Origin: Haplomitrium mnioides
Lineage: Eukaryota; Marchantiophyta; Haplomitriopsida; Calobryales
Assembly: GCA_049999725.1 (NCBI GenBank)
Contig: JBNGIS010010495.1
Coordinates: 69,269 to 133,268 of the forward strand
DNA: 64,000 bases
Reading direction: 5' to 3'
Shown piece by piece: positions 12,421 through 24,826 of the stretch. Position 1 is the first letter of the stretch. Each line of letters begins with the position of its first letter. A program made the translations under genes and the position numbers. Under the pieces are notes generated by a model. That model saw only the letters and a program-made list of their open reading frames with translations, was not told where the DNA came from and did not search any database.

Positions 12421-13500
12421 ATGAGGATGCTTTTCATGTTAGAGCAAGGAAGCCTATGGAATATGTTGACATCATCGAATTTCTTCTTTCCGCTTGGTTA
12501 CCAAAAAGGTTACCTCCAGCCTCTCAGCATCACCTATTGGTTTTGATCATCCTCTTTGCACCTTTTGAGAAGTGGGGCATTGATTTTATCAATTCAATTG
12601 CGCCATCTACTCTCTGAAGGAACAATTACATTCTTATAGCCATAGATTATGCCACCAAGTGGGCCACCCAAAAAGATGATGCTAGAATGGTGGCAGCCTT
12701 CTTATACATGTAGATCTTTTGTAGTTTTGAGGCACCCCTAGATTTGGTAAGCGACCAAGGCCCCCATTTCATCAATCACGTGATCCAAGATTTGACAAGT
12801 AAACACCTAATTAAGCATCGCCGCATACGACATATCATCCAAAGGCCAATGGGCTAAAAGAGAGAGTGAAGAGGATCATGGGCAAAATTCTCAACAAAAC
12901 AGTGTCAACTAACAAGGCAAATTGGGACATGAAATTGTTAATATCCACCCATGCCTACAATATGGCCTACAAGACCACAACGGGCCACTGCCCCTACTTT
13001 TTGGTTTTCTGGCAACATGCACTAGTATTGGTAGAGTTCGAAGTGCCAACGATGAGGGTATTGGAAGAAGAGAGGTTGGCGAAAGACCACATCAGGATTA
13101 AACGACTACATTTCTTAGAGGCGCTCGAGGAGATTTAGTTACAAGACCAAGGACTAAAGGAACACCAACAAGAGTTGCACAAGAGGCAACATGACAACAA
13201 GCTCAAGCCAGTGGATATTTACGATGGAGATTTGGTGTTGTTGTATGATAACAGGTTTGTATATTTTCCAAGGAAGCTGCACACTAGATAGATGGGACCT
13301 TTTGTACTCAAGAAGCTTGATCAAAACGGGTCTATTGAGCTAGAGACCTTGAAGGGGGAAAGGATCACAAATCAAGTGCATTATGATTGCCTAAAGAGGT
13401 ATGTGAATAGAGAAGAAGGTGGAGGGGAGACAATGGTGACTTGCTAAGAGTCCCGAGATGTGTACAAGGAGTATTCTGCTAGGGAGTTGTACAACATGTG
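12420..13500 (+). pseudogene. Gypsy-1 integrase, degenerate
   Basis: The HHCC zinc domain is deleted: the chain jumps from IIEFLLSAWLPK to RLPPASQHHLLV near 12,510, where relatives have about 270 more bases. The core shows FEKWGIDFINSIAP (first Asp) and LVSDQGPHFINHVIQDLT (second Asp, near 12.75 kb). The Glu block is out of frame. The C-terminal tail (13.2-13.4 kb) has GPFVLKKL and NGSIELETLKG in shifted frames. It is non-functional. Confidence 0.75.
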
Positions 13501-13605
13501 AATTGATAGTGTTTTTTTGTAGAGGAAGCAAAGGTGATAGAGCAGAGAGCAGCAAGGAGGATAGCCAACAAGAGGAATGCGTGTTCTCAAAGTTACTTCA
13601 CAATT

Positions 13606-14889
13606 AAAAAGGGAGTTATGTGAGCCGGTGATTTGAATCTCAAAGAAAACTTTTGTGAGTTTATTTGCATCACTAGACCATTTCTCAAGTTATAGGCATA
13701 AAGACATCCCAAGAACACTGTGGTACTCAAGATAGACAAATATAGTGGAATGGAGCACTCAACTACTCATCAATGAGGGCATTGGAACAAAGAGACCAAA
13801 AGCGGGATGATGGGAGGAGAGGAAGATCTCGAGATGTATTGCCAAATGACACACGGGGGAACTACTATGAGGACGATCTCAAGGGGAAAGGATTCCTTAC
13901 AAGGGGATGAAGCTCAAGGGAGCATGGACAGAATCGATGATTTGAAGGTAGAAGAGGAGCATGAGGCAATGTGGAGCACTTCATCCTCCATTCTCAACTA
14001 TCAAAGTTGTGGCATAGCTTGATGGAAAGAGAATGGGAAGGCGCTCTTAGTGCATATTAAATTTAAGGGAACAAAGGAGAAATTAGGATGCAATGTTCTT
14101 TGGAAGGCAGTAGTAGCATAAGATTCCAGAGTCCAATCGTATCTATCAGGTCCTATTGGGTCTGATAAGTTCTGATCGGGCTACAATAGGTTTGGTCCTT
14201 TCTCTTCAATCTCTTCTATCAAGGTTTTATTATTTCTATCTAGTCTGGTCAAGCTACGGGGTTGATTGTATGGGAGTTGTCCTTTTCCTATCAAGCACGA
14301 CAACCCAAGTTCCTTGTGGAAAATGGCACTGGGCGGCGCTCTATCAAAAAAGATCAACGATTGGGTCAAACTATCCTCTTGGTATGACTTTTCCTTTTTG
14401 TGTTAGATGCAATAGTCCAACTTCCTTATGGAAAGCGGTGTTGTGCGGCGCCTCATCAGGTCCACCATTACTTATCGGGTCCACTGTCACTTCTCAAGTC
14501 CACCTTCACTTATCAAACCATCCGTCGCCTATCTAGTCCAATGAGGTTTATTGGGTTAGTTTGATCTTCCTTTTTGGGTTTGGCCAATCCTTCTTATCGA
14601 ATCAGCTCTATTCGAGTGGACCATTGGAGGGCCTCTATTGTCATTCCTTAAGGATTCAAGACAGGTGTCTCCACTTGATCAACTGACACTAAAAGAGTGG
14701 AAAGGACAAGAAGGGAAGAGAACATGGGCGCCCTTCAACTAACGATTGCTAGAGCTAGAGGGATGAGGCGAACATGAATTCAATCTTATTGCAAAGAGGG
14801 CAAATTGACTCATTGTTAGCGTCACTGAATTGCAACCACTCTTGCACAATATTTGAATAATGGCGGGGTGCTCCTCAGTGCCATCTGGT
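13606..14889 (+). repeat. PPT and truncated 3' LTR of gypsy-1
   Basis: AAAAAGGGAGTTA is the polypurine tract. The LTR starts at 13,619 with TGTGAGCCGGTGATTTGAA. It tracks the 5' LTR until GTGCCATCTG at about 14,889, then changes into the gag knuckle region of gypsy-2. About 1.2 kb of the LTR, including its end, is therefore missing, so no target duplication can be read. Confidence 0.75.
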
Positions 14890-16160
14890 GTTTGGCCAGA
14901 ATCAACAAGGTGGATGGGGTCAGCAACGTCCAGACAATGCCATGGGAGAAAGAAATAGCCGGATACACATTATGGTGTATTGGAACTGTGGGCAACCAGG
15001 GCACATTTCTATTGGATGTCCAAAGCCCAGGAAGCAAGGCTAGGGGATAACCGCAAAACTCTGCACCTTCTGTAAAAAGAAAGGACATATCACCATTGTA
15101 TGTCACGTGACACGCCGTTTAGAGTCAGCAGGTCTAATCTTGCATTTTGGAATTGCACCAGCAGAAGAAGCCGTTGCCAATGTACAATGTGTTCTCACGG
15201 AATGGGAACATACCACTGAATTGTGTGGATAGGAAACATCATCAGCCAAGGATTGCTAGAGGGCCACAACGAGAGGACCTAAGGAAAAAAAAATAGCCGC
15301 TAGAAGACAGGAAAGACCAATCGATTGAAGAAGCAAGTCGTGCTAGTGGACCGAATTCCTGAAGATGAGGATTCAGATTATAAGAGGGATCATCTAAAGT
15401 TGTTCTACCCAAGGCAAGAGGAGAATGCCCGAAAACAATTGGAAGGAATCGAGGAGGTGGCCACTGAAACACTATGAAAAATGTTGAAAAAGGAGGCGAC
15501 AACAAAGGCAGAAGATAGACCCAAGGCTGCTCAACCTGTGCCCTACAACATTAAGCGGGATGTGCAAGATTGCTCTGTCACCGCTACTGTGGGACAACTA
15601 GTCAAGGGCAACCCCATCTATTGGCATCAATTAAGGGAATTGCTAATGGGACCAAGGCGAAGGAGGCAATTGCCACTAGTGAGAATACCAGCCCATGCAA
15701 TGATGTTAAGTGAAGATCAAGAAGCACCTGAAATCAACATCAAAATTGCGGGTTGCACTTAAACCATGGTTTTGGTAGACGGAGTTGTAGAAGTAAACAT
15801 AATGGTGGAACAAACAGCAAACCAATTGGGTTATCTGACCTTTGAGACTACAACTTGGATTATGAGATTGGTAGATGGGTCCAAAGTAAACCATTGGGGG
15901 CATTAAGCAATGTTCCAACATGCATAGGAGGAGTGGAATTTTTCTTAAACTACCTAGTGATGAGACCCGCCAACACGTCACCATACCCCGCCTTGATTGG
16001 TAGACCATGGCTTTATGGAGCCAAAGTAACCTATGACTGGGGGACCCAAACGTTAAGGTTTGGAGAGCCCATAACTATGGTGCACTATGGGCAAACACCA
16101 CATCAAGGGGAAACTACTGCACACAACGCCAGGGCCTACGACACCGATTGGAGTATCGAG
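14890..16160 (+). pseudogene. Gypsy-2 gag 3' end, linker and protease
   Basis: Two knuckles are visible: YWNCGQPGHISIGC (first Cys changed to Tyr, near 14.97 kb) and CTFCKKKGHITIVC (intact CCHC, near 15.06 kb). The linker carries PYNIKRDVQDCSVTATVGQL (about 15.54 kb) and the shared block IYWHQLRELLMGPRRRR. The protease reads DGVVEVNIMVEQTANQLG (near 15.78 kb), so D-S/T-G has become D-G-V. It ends with LIGRPWLYGAKV near 15.99 kb. Scattered stops and frame changes are present. Confidence 0.7.
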
Positions 16161-16329
16161 GATGATTCTAATGCCGAAGGTACCCTCTGAGTGAAATATC
16201 TGAAACAGATGACCGAAGGAGATCTGCTAAGCAGTCTGCTGAACATCAAAGGGGAAATAGAGGTACTTTTATACCAAGTGGGGCCTATCATGGACACTAA
16301 AGCGGCCACACTTTCTCTAGTGAATACAA

Positions 16330-17970
16330 TTGACAACAAAGCAGAGAATGAGAAATCAGAAAAAAGAAGCACCAAGAAGGGCACCCGAATCAACGACACT
16401 TAAAACGGATCACTACCATGTAGTGACAGTTTCATCTAGAAAAAATTTCCAAATCGAGTTCGGTCTTAGTCGTGGTGAAGAGGGAGCTTTGACCCTAGTA
16501 CTAAGCAGTTACAAGGATGTGTTCGCATGGCATCACTCCAACCTCCATGGAGTACCAATGGAATTCGGAGAGCATCGAATTGATCTAGAGGCCACAATTG
16601 CACTAGTAAGGCAGAAGCAATACCAGCTGAACCTCAGGCTGTCACTGATGGTCAAGCAAGAGGTGGATTGATTGCTGGACTCCGACTTCATCTACTCAAT
16701 TCTTAATAGTAAATGGGTGTCCCCTGTGGTGGTAGTACCAAAAAAACTTGGACTGGATGGAAAACCCAAGATTCGAGTCTGTCAAGATTATAGGAAGTTG
16801 AATCAAGCCACTAAAAAAGGCCACTACCCACTACCATTCACAGATGGGGTGTTTGACCTAGTTGTAGGGAAAGAATTGAACAATTTCATGGACGGTTATT
16901 TAGGATATAATTAAGTCTGGATTCGCTAAGAGGACCACGTCAAAACATCATTTACAACAAAGTGGGGAGTGTTCGCCTTTCGGCGGATGCCGTTTGGACT
17001 ATGCAAGGCCTCTGAAACTTTCCAACGGCTAATGATGAACATGTTCCATGACTACTTACACAAGTTCCTCAAAATCTTTATTGATGACTTCATAATCTAT
17101 GGTAAAACAGAGGAGCATATAGAAAGCCTACACCTTACCCTTCAGAGATGCCAAGACACCGGGCTCAAGCAAGTGTTTTCTTTGCGATGAAAAAAGGAAT
17201 ACTGTTGGGGCATCTAGTGTCCGTCGAGAGAATCGAAGTGGACCAAAAGAAGGTTAAAGCCTGGTCTGAAGTGGCATTTCCTAGCAGTCTGAAGGAGGTA
17301 CAAGGGTTCTTGGGATGCGTGGGGGTACTACAGAAGGTTCATTCCTCAATTTGCTCTCATAGCTAAACCCCTCACCGAGATGGTAAAAAAGGGTAGTGAT
17401 TTCTAGCCCACCAAAGCACAACTAGCGGGTTTCCATGAGCTCTAGTGTTTGCTCGGGTGTGCACCAAAGCTTCTGCCACCCAACTAGGAGAAGGAATTCC
17501 ACGTAATGGTATATGTTTCAGGCTTCTCTGTGGGATGAGTGTTAAGCCCGATGGATGATCATGGAAGAGATCACCCTGTTTACTTTGCAAGCTAACTCCT
17601 GACCTCTGCAAAAAGGAATTACTCAACAATAGATAGGAAGGTACTCGACATTATCTACTCTTTGAAGATATTCAGACACATTTTGCTGCATTATCGAGTG
17701 ATCTTCCATACAAATCATGATGCGATTCGGTAAATGGTCAACAAGCTCGATCTAATAGAAAGGGCAGCTAGATGGATGTTGCTATTACAAGAATTTGACT
17801 ATGAGGTCAAGATACGACCAGGAAAACGACATAATAATGCTGATTTTTTCTCACAGCTAACACACGTGGGAGGAGGCCAAGCAGTGGACGACAACTTTCT
17901 AGATGAAGAATTGTTCCATATAAGGGAAGGGTGGCCCACTGATTATGGGGATATCATACAATTTCTTCTC
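16330..17970 (+). pseudogene. Gypsy-2 RT and RNase H, catalytic box intact
   Basis: The RT runs through VVVPKKLGLDGKPKIRVC and DYRKLNQATKKGHYPLPF (16.73-16.84 kb), RRMPFGLCKASETFQRLMMN (16.98-17.04 kb) and IFIDDFIIYGK, whose catalytic Asp-Asp is at 17,083-17,088. Stops occur near 16,669 and 16,912, and the frame shifts after 17,160. RNase H follows out of frame, then in frame again at 17,734-18,000 (LQEFDYEVKIRPGKRHNNAD). It is the best-kept RT of the four copies but still not a continuous ORF. Confidence 0.8.
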
Positions 17971-18560
17971 ACGAGTCGGATCTCCAAAGAATGGACCTAG
18001 AAGGTAGCATCGGTGTTCTTAAGAAGGGTGCAGCCTTTCCTAATGATCAAAGGAGTGTTCCATAAATCTTGCCCAGACGGACAAGTACGCCGATGCCTAG
18101 AAGTGAACCAGGACACCACCGTTAAGAGGACAGTCCCTATTATTTGGTGTTCGGGCAACACTCCTTGCAATAAGTAGTGTTCAAAATACCCACCAAAAGA
18201 GTGTTGATCACGGAACGATCGGGTGAAACCAAAAGTGGAGAAGAATGTTTGGGACAAATAGAGTAGCTTGAAGAACACAATTGGTGGCAAAACAAAGACT
18301 GAGGCACCGACAATAACTAAGCAAGACACAACATGATTAGAAGCTCTGACCACAACTTCTACAAAAAGGAGATCAAGTGCTACTCTATGACAACAGGTTC
18401 ATTTACTTTCCAATGAAATTGCACATGTGTTGGATGAGACCCTACATTTTCCAGAGAATGCACAGCAATGAGACAATATAGCTGACCACACTCCAAGGCA
18501 AAAAAATCAGTAGTCGGGTCCACATAGGAGCAAGACCACTTCAAGGAGCCCAAAGGGAGG
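17970..18560 (+). pseudogene. Gypsy-2 integrase remnant, core deleted
   Basis: The segment after RNase H reaches the start of the integrase zinc domain near 18.06-18.11 kb (RRCLEVNQD-like). It then jumps near 18.13 kb to VFGQHSLQ, which lies beyond the DDE core in relatives. About 600 bases coding the HHCC finger and the catalytic D-D-E are lost. The tail at 18.35-18.55 kb keeps the GxPxIF/NETI-like C-terminal block in broken frames. Confidence 0.65.
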
Positions 18561-18599
18561 GTACCATCGATCTAAAAAATAAAATTTATATATTTCACT

Positions 18600-19250
18600 C
18601 AATACATTGGATCACTGACCATCGGTACTCTATGAGAAGAAGTCAACCATCGGGGTTGACGGTACAAACTTTGTCTATGAGAGAAATGTTCCAACTTCTC
18701 TAATAAAAATGGCGTCAGGCGGCGTTCAATCTGAGTAAGTCAAACTATCAAGTTGACCATCAGAGTCTATAGTTGCTAATCAGGATCTACCATCGGTCAT
18801 CAGATCAATCATCGAACTAATTTGATCGGGATTCATCTGGTCACTCCGATGTTTCTCATGGGGCCAGTCTGATCCTTTTTTTTTTGCCAAGCCAATTGGT
18901 TTTTCTTGAACCAATTCTATCGACCGACCATGAGCAAACTTCCTCACCATTCAAAAAGAACCAAAGGCAAATGTCGCTACGTTAAGGACAGACGCTATGA
19001 AAAGAGGGAGAGCACGACAAAGTGATGTAGATGGTAGCACCAACAAAGCATATAGTCACGAAGAAGACATGCACATACAAAGTAATCATGCCCACCACAA
19101 CTGCCTGAGCAAGACTCAAATTGCTTGGCGCAGAAATCACTGAGTTGTAACAAAGTTTTAGAAAAAGATCTTAAGTAACAAAGAGATAGAATTAGAGCTG
19201 CAAAAGGATCAATCACTCTTTGGGACAAAGCATCTGGCACCTATGAAGGA
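18600..19250 (+). repeat. LTR fragment after gypsy-2
   Basis: ATGGCGTCAGGCGGCGTTCA and the following AGTAAGTCAAACTATCA match the LTR at 44.59 kb (GGCGTCGGGCGGCGCTCAAC, AAGTCAACTATCA) and, more weakly, 6.07 and 14.33 kb. Short phrases around GACCATCGG and GATCAATCATCG repeat. No clean TG start or CA end is visible, so borders are approximate. Confidence 0.55.
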
Positions 19251-21430
19251 AGTATATATATAGGTAGAAAACACAAAGTCATGGTCGAATTACAAGGAGT
19301 GAGAGCGGGGAGGAATAACATGAGCCCAAAGAGGTTGAGATGAGAGTACAGAGGCAAGCATGGGTTCTTCAAAGAGGGGACTTGGATCGGCAAGGTGGAC
19401 CCAACTAAGAGCAAGAGGCTCTAGTGTGGGGTGGATTTTCCCAAGCAATAGAAATACTCACGAGGAGCGCCACTTCTTTAGTCAACTACACCCATATGCC
19501 TAGCGTTGGTAGGTTGCTACTCTATTAGAAGGAGCCCAATAAGTTGAGGTTTCAATTGAGAACTACATCATCCAATGAGGCAATCCTCTCTGTCAGCCAG
19601 AGAGAGTTAGCTCTAGTAGAGTATAACACCACAGAGGTGGTGTAAGGCCAATTCAATCTTCTGAGATTGGTCCCTTGACCATTGTAAGCAAGCCAAGAGG
19701 CTTCCTTCTCTTTGAAGGGGAGTGCACGGCGGGAGGGGTGATAAGGGTGGAGTGTGAGGTACCGGTGGCAGAGAGCGCCATCTCCCTAGCTGGGGAGTAT
19801 GAGATCCAAGCCCTCTCAACAACGGAGGTGAATCTATCTATATGGCGTAGGTGAGTGTTGAGTTGCAAGGTAAAGAATAACATCGAAGAGGCGTCGGCAA
19901 CGGTAACAAAGGATGACCAGACAGACACGAAGCGGGGTGTGATATTGGAGCTCGAACGGGTGGAGAATTGTGAAGACACCATCCAAAGAGTTTGCTGAGT
20001 TTCAGATATTAGTAGTAGGTTTGTGATGTTCCTAGATTATAGAGTAGTTGTAGTAGATACATTTTGGAGCAATTTATGTCCATCTCCAAAGCCCCTAGAG
20101 GGACTAGAGGTAAAACTCTACAATAAAGCGGACAACAGATTGGCATTCATTACTCATGATATGGAGGTAAAACATGGGAAGGATTACTTGAGGATTGTGT
20201 TGTGTGGACACGTGGAGAAAGGGAAATAGAAGACTATAAAATACAAAGTTGTAAATACTGTCCTAGGACCATCTCATATAAGAACCCTATGACAACGTGT
20301 CACCTTTTGTCTCCAAAATTGCATCTTGAAGTGTTAAAGACAAAGAGGAAAGGCTAATAGCATTCAAATAAACTCTCCTTGCATGGCATTGCTTGACGAG
20401 TGCATCCTTGAATGAGTTCTGTAAGCTTTCCATTCCATTCAATTGCATAGAAATTTCTCAAAGTCCATCGCTCAATTACTAGGTTGCTCTTTGTGATTTA
20501 TATCTTACAATAGACTAGCAAAACTTAGTGATGGTGAATCAAATTGAAAGGAAGTGGCTGGATGACTTTGTGATACGTGATGGTATTGGGTGTTGAGAAG
20601 ATCTAGAGACAAACCTTTGAGGTTTCGGTCAAGGAGAGCTTGAATTTCTTGTGTTGGATGGGGAGGAGCTCCATAGATTATCCTTCGATATTTCAATCTA
20701 AGAGAGGTTGAATTCTGAGCTAACAAATTGTCAATGAGCATCTTGAGAGTTTTTTGATTGAGAGAAATGGATATAAACACAAGTGAGGATGAGGTTTCTG
20801 GTCCCAATCATGCTTGGCTTGCATATATTTGGTTGTTGCCATGAACCTCTTTTTACTGTGATGTGATGGTTGTATGTTACTTTCTAGTGGGGTCTATGGC
20901 TATGGTTGGGACCTCACCATGAGTCAATGAAAAGATTAACATGAAAAACATATTAGAAGAGGAGAGGAGATCATAATTTATTATGACAAGCCTCTTTAGA
21001 TGAGTTTCTACCACACAAAATGACAAATAAAATACATCAAATACGTGAAGAGGAAACTCCTCGACTACAAAAAAAAGGAAAGAAAAAGAACAAAGACAAT
21101 TGTGTACTATATGTGTGACAAAAAAGAACAGGAGTGAGGTGGGTGGCTCAAGTGGAGTCTCACTTGCAATTTCCTTTAGCACCAACTTCTCTTTGAGAAA
21201 CTTGAGGAATGAGGCACTAGTGGTGAAGTCCTTTGCCTTCACTTAAAATCATAGTTAGTAAGTGAAAATTTTCCATGTACCTATTTTGTGTGGCCTCAAC
21301 CTCACCAAAGAGATTTTGACAAAAGCTCCAATATATAAGATCATAGTCAATGTGGCAAAAGCTTTGAAGATACAATACACACCATCAAGTTGTTTTATAC
21401 AATGCACTTCTTTGGTTGTACATTGACTTT
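19250..21430. other. Unassigned 2.2 kb between gypsy-2 and the satellite
   Basis: No domain is recognisable. Open frames of 68-121 codons exist on both strands (for example 20,877-21,242 minus and 20,023-20,229 plus), but their translations show no known motif and they lack support. Part of it may be the downstream half of the gypsy-2 LTR: a TGTGTGACA-like LTR end occurs near 21.11 kb, which would give an LTR of about 2.5 kb. That is only a guess. Confidence 0.4.
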
Positions 21431-24400
21431 GATGTAAGTTAAGAGGAGAAAAAGTCATCCGCTCTTTAATTTTGATTAACTTTGTTTTGAGTAGAAAGAA
21501 TAGATAGTCACATATACTTGATTAACTTTGTTAAGAATTAAGAGTACAAAGAACCACTTGCTCTTGTTTTTTTGTTTCACTTTGTTTTGAGTAAAGATTA
21601 AATTGACTCACACACCACTCATTTGCTATGTTTTTCGTTAAGAGGAGAAAGTGTCACCCATTTCTTTTAATAACTTTGTTTTGAGTAAAGAGTAAAAAGA
21701 GTCACTCACCCTTTTTGCACATTGTTTTTGGATTTGAAAAGTGAAAGAGTCACTTACCCTTCATTAACTTTGTTTTGCGGTAAGAGTAGAAAGAGTCACT
21801 CATTGCTCATTCTGAATTAACTTTGTTTTGAGTAAAGAGGTAAAAGAGTCACTCACCTTTCATTTTTTATTAACTTTATTTTGAGTTAAGAGGAGAGATA
21901 GAGTAACTCAGCCTTTGTTCTTGTATAAATTTGTTTTGAGCAAAAAGTAGACAAGGCAAGAGTAAGTCACTCCTCATTAACTTGTTTTTGAGATAAGAGT
22001 AGAAAGTATCGCCATCTCTAAATTCTTGATTTACTTTGCTTTGAAATAAGAAGATAAAGAGTCACTTACACTTAAATAAGTTTGTTGGAGCAAATCAGAG
22101 ACAATAGCTTGTTAAGATGAGAGATAATAGCTTGGTTAGCTTACATTAGCTTTGTTTTGAGTTAAGATGAGAGACAATAGCTTGGTCTTTGCTCTTGCAT
22201 AAATTGTTTTTGAGTAAAAAGTAGACAGAGTCACATGACCTTCATTAAGGTTGTTTTAGCTTAAAGAAGATCTTGCCCTTTATTATTCATTTACTTTGTT
22301 TTGAGTAAAGAGGAGAAATTGTCACTAGCCCTTCATTCTTTCTTATGTTTGTTTTGAATAAAGAAGAGCAAGGGTCACTCCTTCTTGACTCTTCATTTAC
22401 TTTGTTTTGAGTTAAGAGAAGAGAGAGTGACTAGCCTTTCATGTTTTATAAACTTTCCTTTGAGTTAAGAGGAGAAAGAGTCACTTGCCCTTCATTCTTG
22501 ATTAATTTTTTTTTAGCAAAGAAAAAACAAACAATCACGTTTTATTTATTTATTGAATTAGGATGAGAAAGAGTAATTTGCCATTTTCTCTCCAATAAAC
22601 TTTGTTTGGAGTTAAAAGTAGAAAGAATCATAGAACCTTCTTTTTTCATTAACATTTTTGTTTTGAGTTTAGAGGAGAAATAGCAAGCTTGCTTTCATTT
22701 TTCACAATCTTTTTTTTTTGAATAAAGAGAAAAAATATACTTTTTCTTCATTTTTTATTAACTGTGTTTTCACTTAAGAGGAGAAAGAGTCATTGCCCTT
22801 TCATTCTTCATTACATTAATCTTTTTATTACTTAAGAGAAGAATGGGTCACTAGCCGTTTATTCTGAATAAACTTTGGTTCAAGTTAAGAGGAGAAATAG
22901 TCACTTGCCCTTCATTCTTTATTAAGTATTTTTTTAAGGTGAGATGAGAACTGGTCACTTCCCCTTCACCTTCATTTACTTTTTTTTTTCTAGTAACGAG
23001 TAGACATAGTCACTCAGCCTTCATAAACTTTCTTTTGAGTTAAAAGGAGAAAAAGTTACTTGCTCTTCATTCTTGATTAACTTTGTTTTAAGTAAAGCAC
23101 ACAAAGAGTCACTTGCACTAAATTATTATTATTATTATTTTAGTTAAAAAGTGGAAAAGTCACTCACCCTTCATTCTTCATTAACTTTGTTTTGAGTGAA
23201 GACAAGAGAGAACCACTTAGCTTTCATTAAAGCCGACAAAGAGTCACTCCTCCTTCATTTTTCATTAACTTTGTTTTGAGTAAAGAGGAGAGAGAGTCAC
23301 TCACTCTTTATTCTTGATTAACTTTGTTTTGAGTAAAAAGGAGAGAGAATCACTCACCCTCCATTAACTTTTTTTTGAGTTGAGAGAAGAAAGAGTAACT
23401 CAACTTTCATTCTTTGTTAACTTTTGTTTGAGTTAAGAGTAGAAAAAAATACATGCCCTTTATTCTTTGTTTAACTTTTTTTGAATAATAGCTAAGAGAG
23501 TCCATCACTCTTTATTCTTGATTAACTTTGTTTTGAGTAAAGAGGAGAGAGAGTCGTTCGCCCTATATTAGCTTTGTTCTAAGTTATGAATAGAAATAGT
23601 CACTTGTAATTGATACCTTATTAACCCTTTTTAAGTACCAAATAGAAAAAGTCAATCCCCCCTTTATTCTTCATGAATTTGAATTTGAGATAAGAGGAGA
23701 AAGAGTCACTTGCTCTTCATTCTTCATAAACTTTGTTTTGAGTTAAGAGTAGAGAGAGTCACTAGCCTTTCATTCTTTATTCACTTTTATTTGGTCTAAG
23801 AGAAGAGAGACTCACTCACCATAAATTCTTGATCCATTTTCTTAAATAAAGAGAAGAGTGAGTCACTAGCCAATCATTAACTTTTGTTTTTGCTCAAAGG
23901 AGAAAGAGTCACTTACCCTTCATTTCTGATTAGCTTCGTTGTGAGTAAAGAGTAGAGACAATCACTCACCCTTCATAAACTTTGTTTGAAGTAAAGAGAA
24001 AAAAGTCACTCCCCCTTCTTTTCTGTATCATTTTGTTTTGAGTAAGGAGTAGAGAGAGTCACTTACTATTCATGATTTGTTTTGCGTTAAGCAAAGAAAG
24101 AGTCACTCGCTCTTCCTTTTTTCACAACTTTGTTTTGAATAAAGAGAAGAGAGAGTCACTCTCTCTTCACTACCTTTTTTTGGAGTTTAAAGTAAAGAGA
24201 GTCACTTACTCTTAATTAACTTTTTTATTTTATGTTAAAAGAAGAAAGATTCACTCACCCTTCATTCTTGATTACCTTTGTTTTGAGTTAAGAGAGGAAA
24301 TAATCATTTACCCTTCATTACATTTGCGTGGAGTTAAAAGAAGACATAGTCACCTACCTTTCATTCTTCATTAATCTTCTTTTACTTAGAAGAAGAAAGA

Positions 24401-24826
24401 GTCACTTGTCATTCAATGTCTACTAGCTTTGTTTCAAGCTAAGAGGGGAAAGAGTCACTTTTGCCCTTCACTCTTCATTAACCTTTTTAAAAGTTAAGAG
24501 GAGAAAGAGGCACTCCTCCTTCATCAACTTTATCTTAAGTTTAGAGGAGAGCGTGGTACTAGCCTCTTGTTCTTGTTTAACTTTATTTTGAGTATAGAAA
24601 AGAGAGAGTCACTCCCTATTCATAAACTTTGTTTTGAGTTAAGAAGAGAAAGAGTCACTCACCTTTCATTTTTGATAAACTTTATTTTTTTGAGTAAAAA
24701 AAGAGAGAACTCACTTCGAGTTTATTAACTTTTTTTTGAGTAAAGAGGAGAAAGAGTCACTTGACCTTCAATCTTGATTTAATTTGTTTAAGTTTAGAGA
24801 AGAAAGAGCCATTCACCCTTCATTAA
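21430..24826. repeat. Degenerate ~44-54 bp satellite array, left block
   Basis: A unit built on ACTTTGTTTTGAGTTAAGAG, then GAGAAAGAGTCACTTGCCC and TTCATTCTTGATTA recurs without a break for 3.4 kb, roughly 65-70 times. Unit length varies from about 44 to 54 bases, mostly by presence or absence of the ATTCTTGA piece. Copies differ by point changes and small indels, so the array is old rather than freshly amplified. The G/A-rich half and the T-rich half are strand-asymmetric. It resumes at 27,991 after the solo LTR. Confidence 0.9.

Larger units (their letters stand above)
5392..14889 (+). mobile_element. Gypsy-1: Ty3/gypsy retrotransposon, non-chromodomain, decayed
   Basis: The layout is 5' LTR (5,392-7,897), PBS, gag, protease, RT, RNase H, integrase, polypurine tract and a 3' LTR beginning at 13,619. 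The order PR-RT-RH-IN is that of Ty3/gypsy. The integrase tail (GPF.LKK...NGSIEL) resembles Athila/Tat-type elements and shows no chromodomain. The element interrupts the copia remnant at its 5' end. The 3' LTR is cut at 14,889, where the gag of gypsy-2 starts abruptly. Stops and frameshifts occur in every domain. Confidence 0.8.
14890..19250 (+). mobile_element. Gypsy-2: 5'- and IN-deleted Ty3/gypsy copy
   Basis: This is the same family as gypsy-1, but it begins in the gag knuckle region and continues through PR, RT, RNase H and the integrase tail into an LTR fragment. It lacks a 5' LTR, PBS, capsid and integrase core. Its pol is better preserved than that of gypsy-1: the RT catalytic FIDD is intact. 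The abrupt left junction inside the gypsy-1 LTR suggests a deletion or ectopic recombination between two neighbouring elements rather than a clean insertion. Confidence 0.75.

Noticed and set aside
20023-20229. 68-codon plus-strand ORF (KPLEGLEVKLYNKADNRL) as a small host gene
   Set aside because: No domain, no homologous copy in the window to show conservation, and surrounding DNA looks like retroelement debris.
21430-24826. Regularly repeated 44-54 bp units, CRISPR-like at first sight
   Set aside because: Units are contiguous and degenerate along their whole length, with no constant repeat/unique spacer structure, in a eukaryotic context. It is a satellite.
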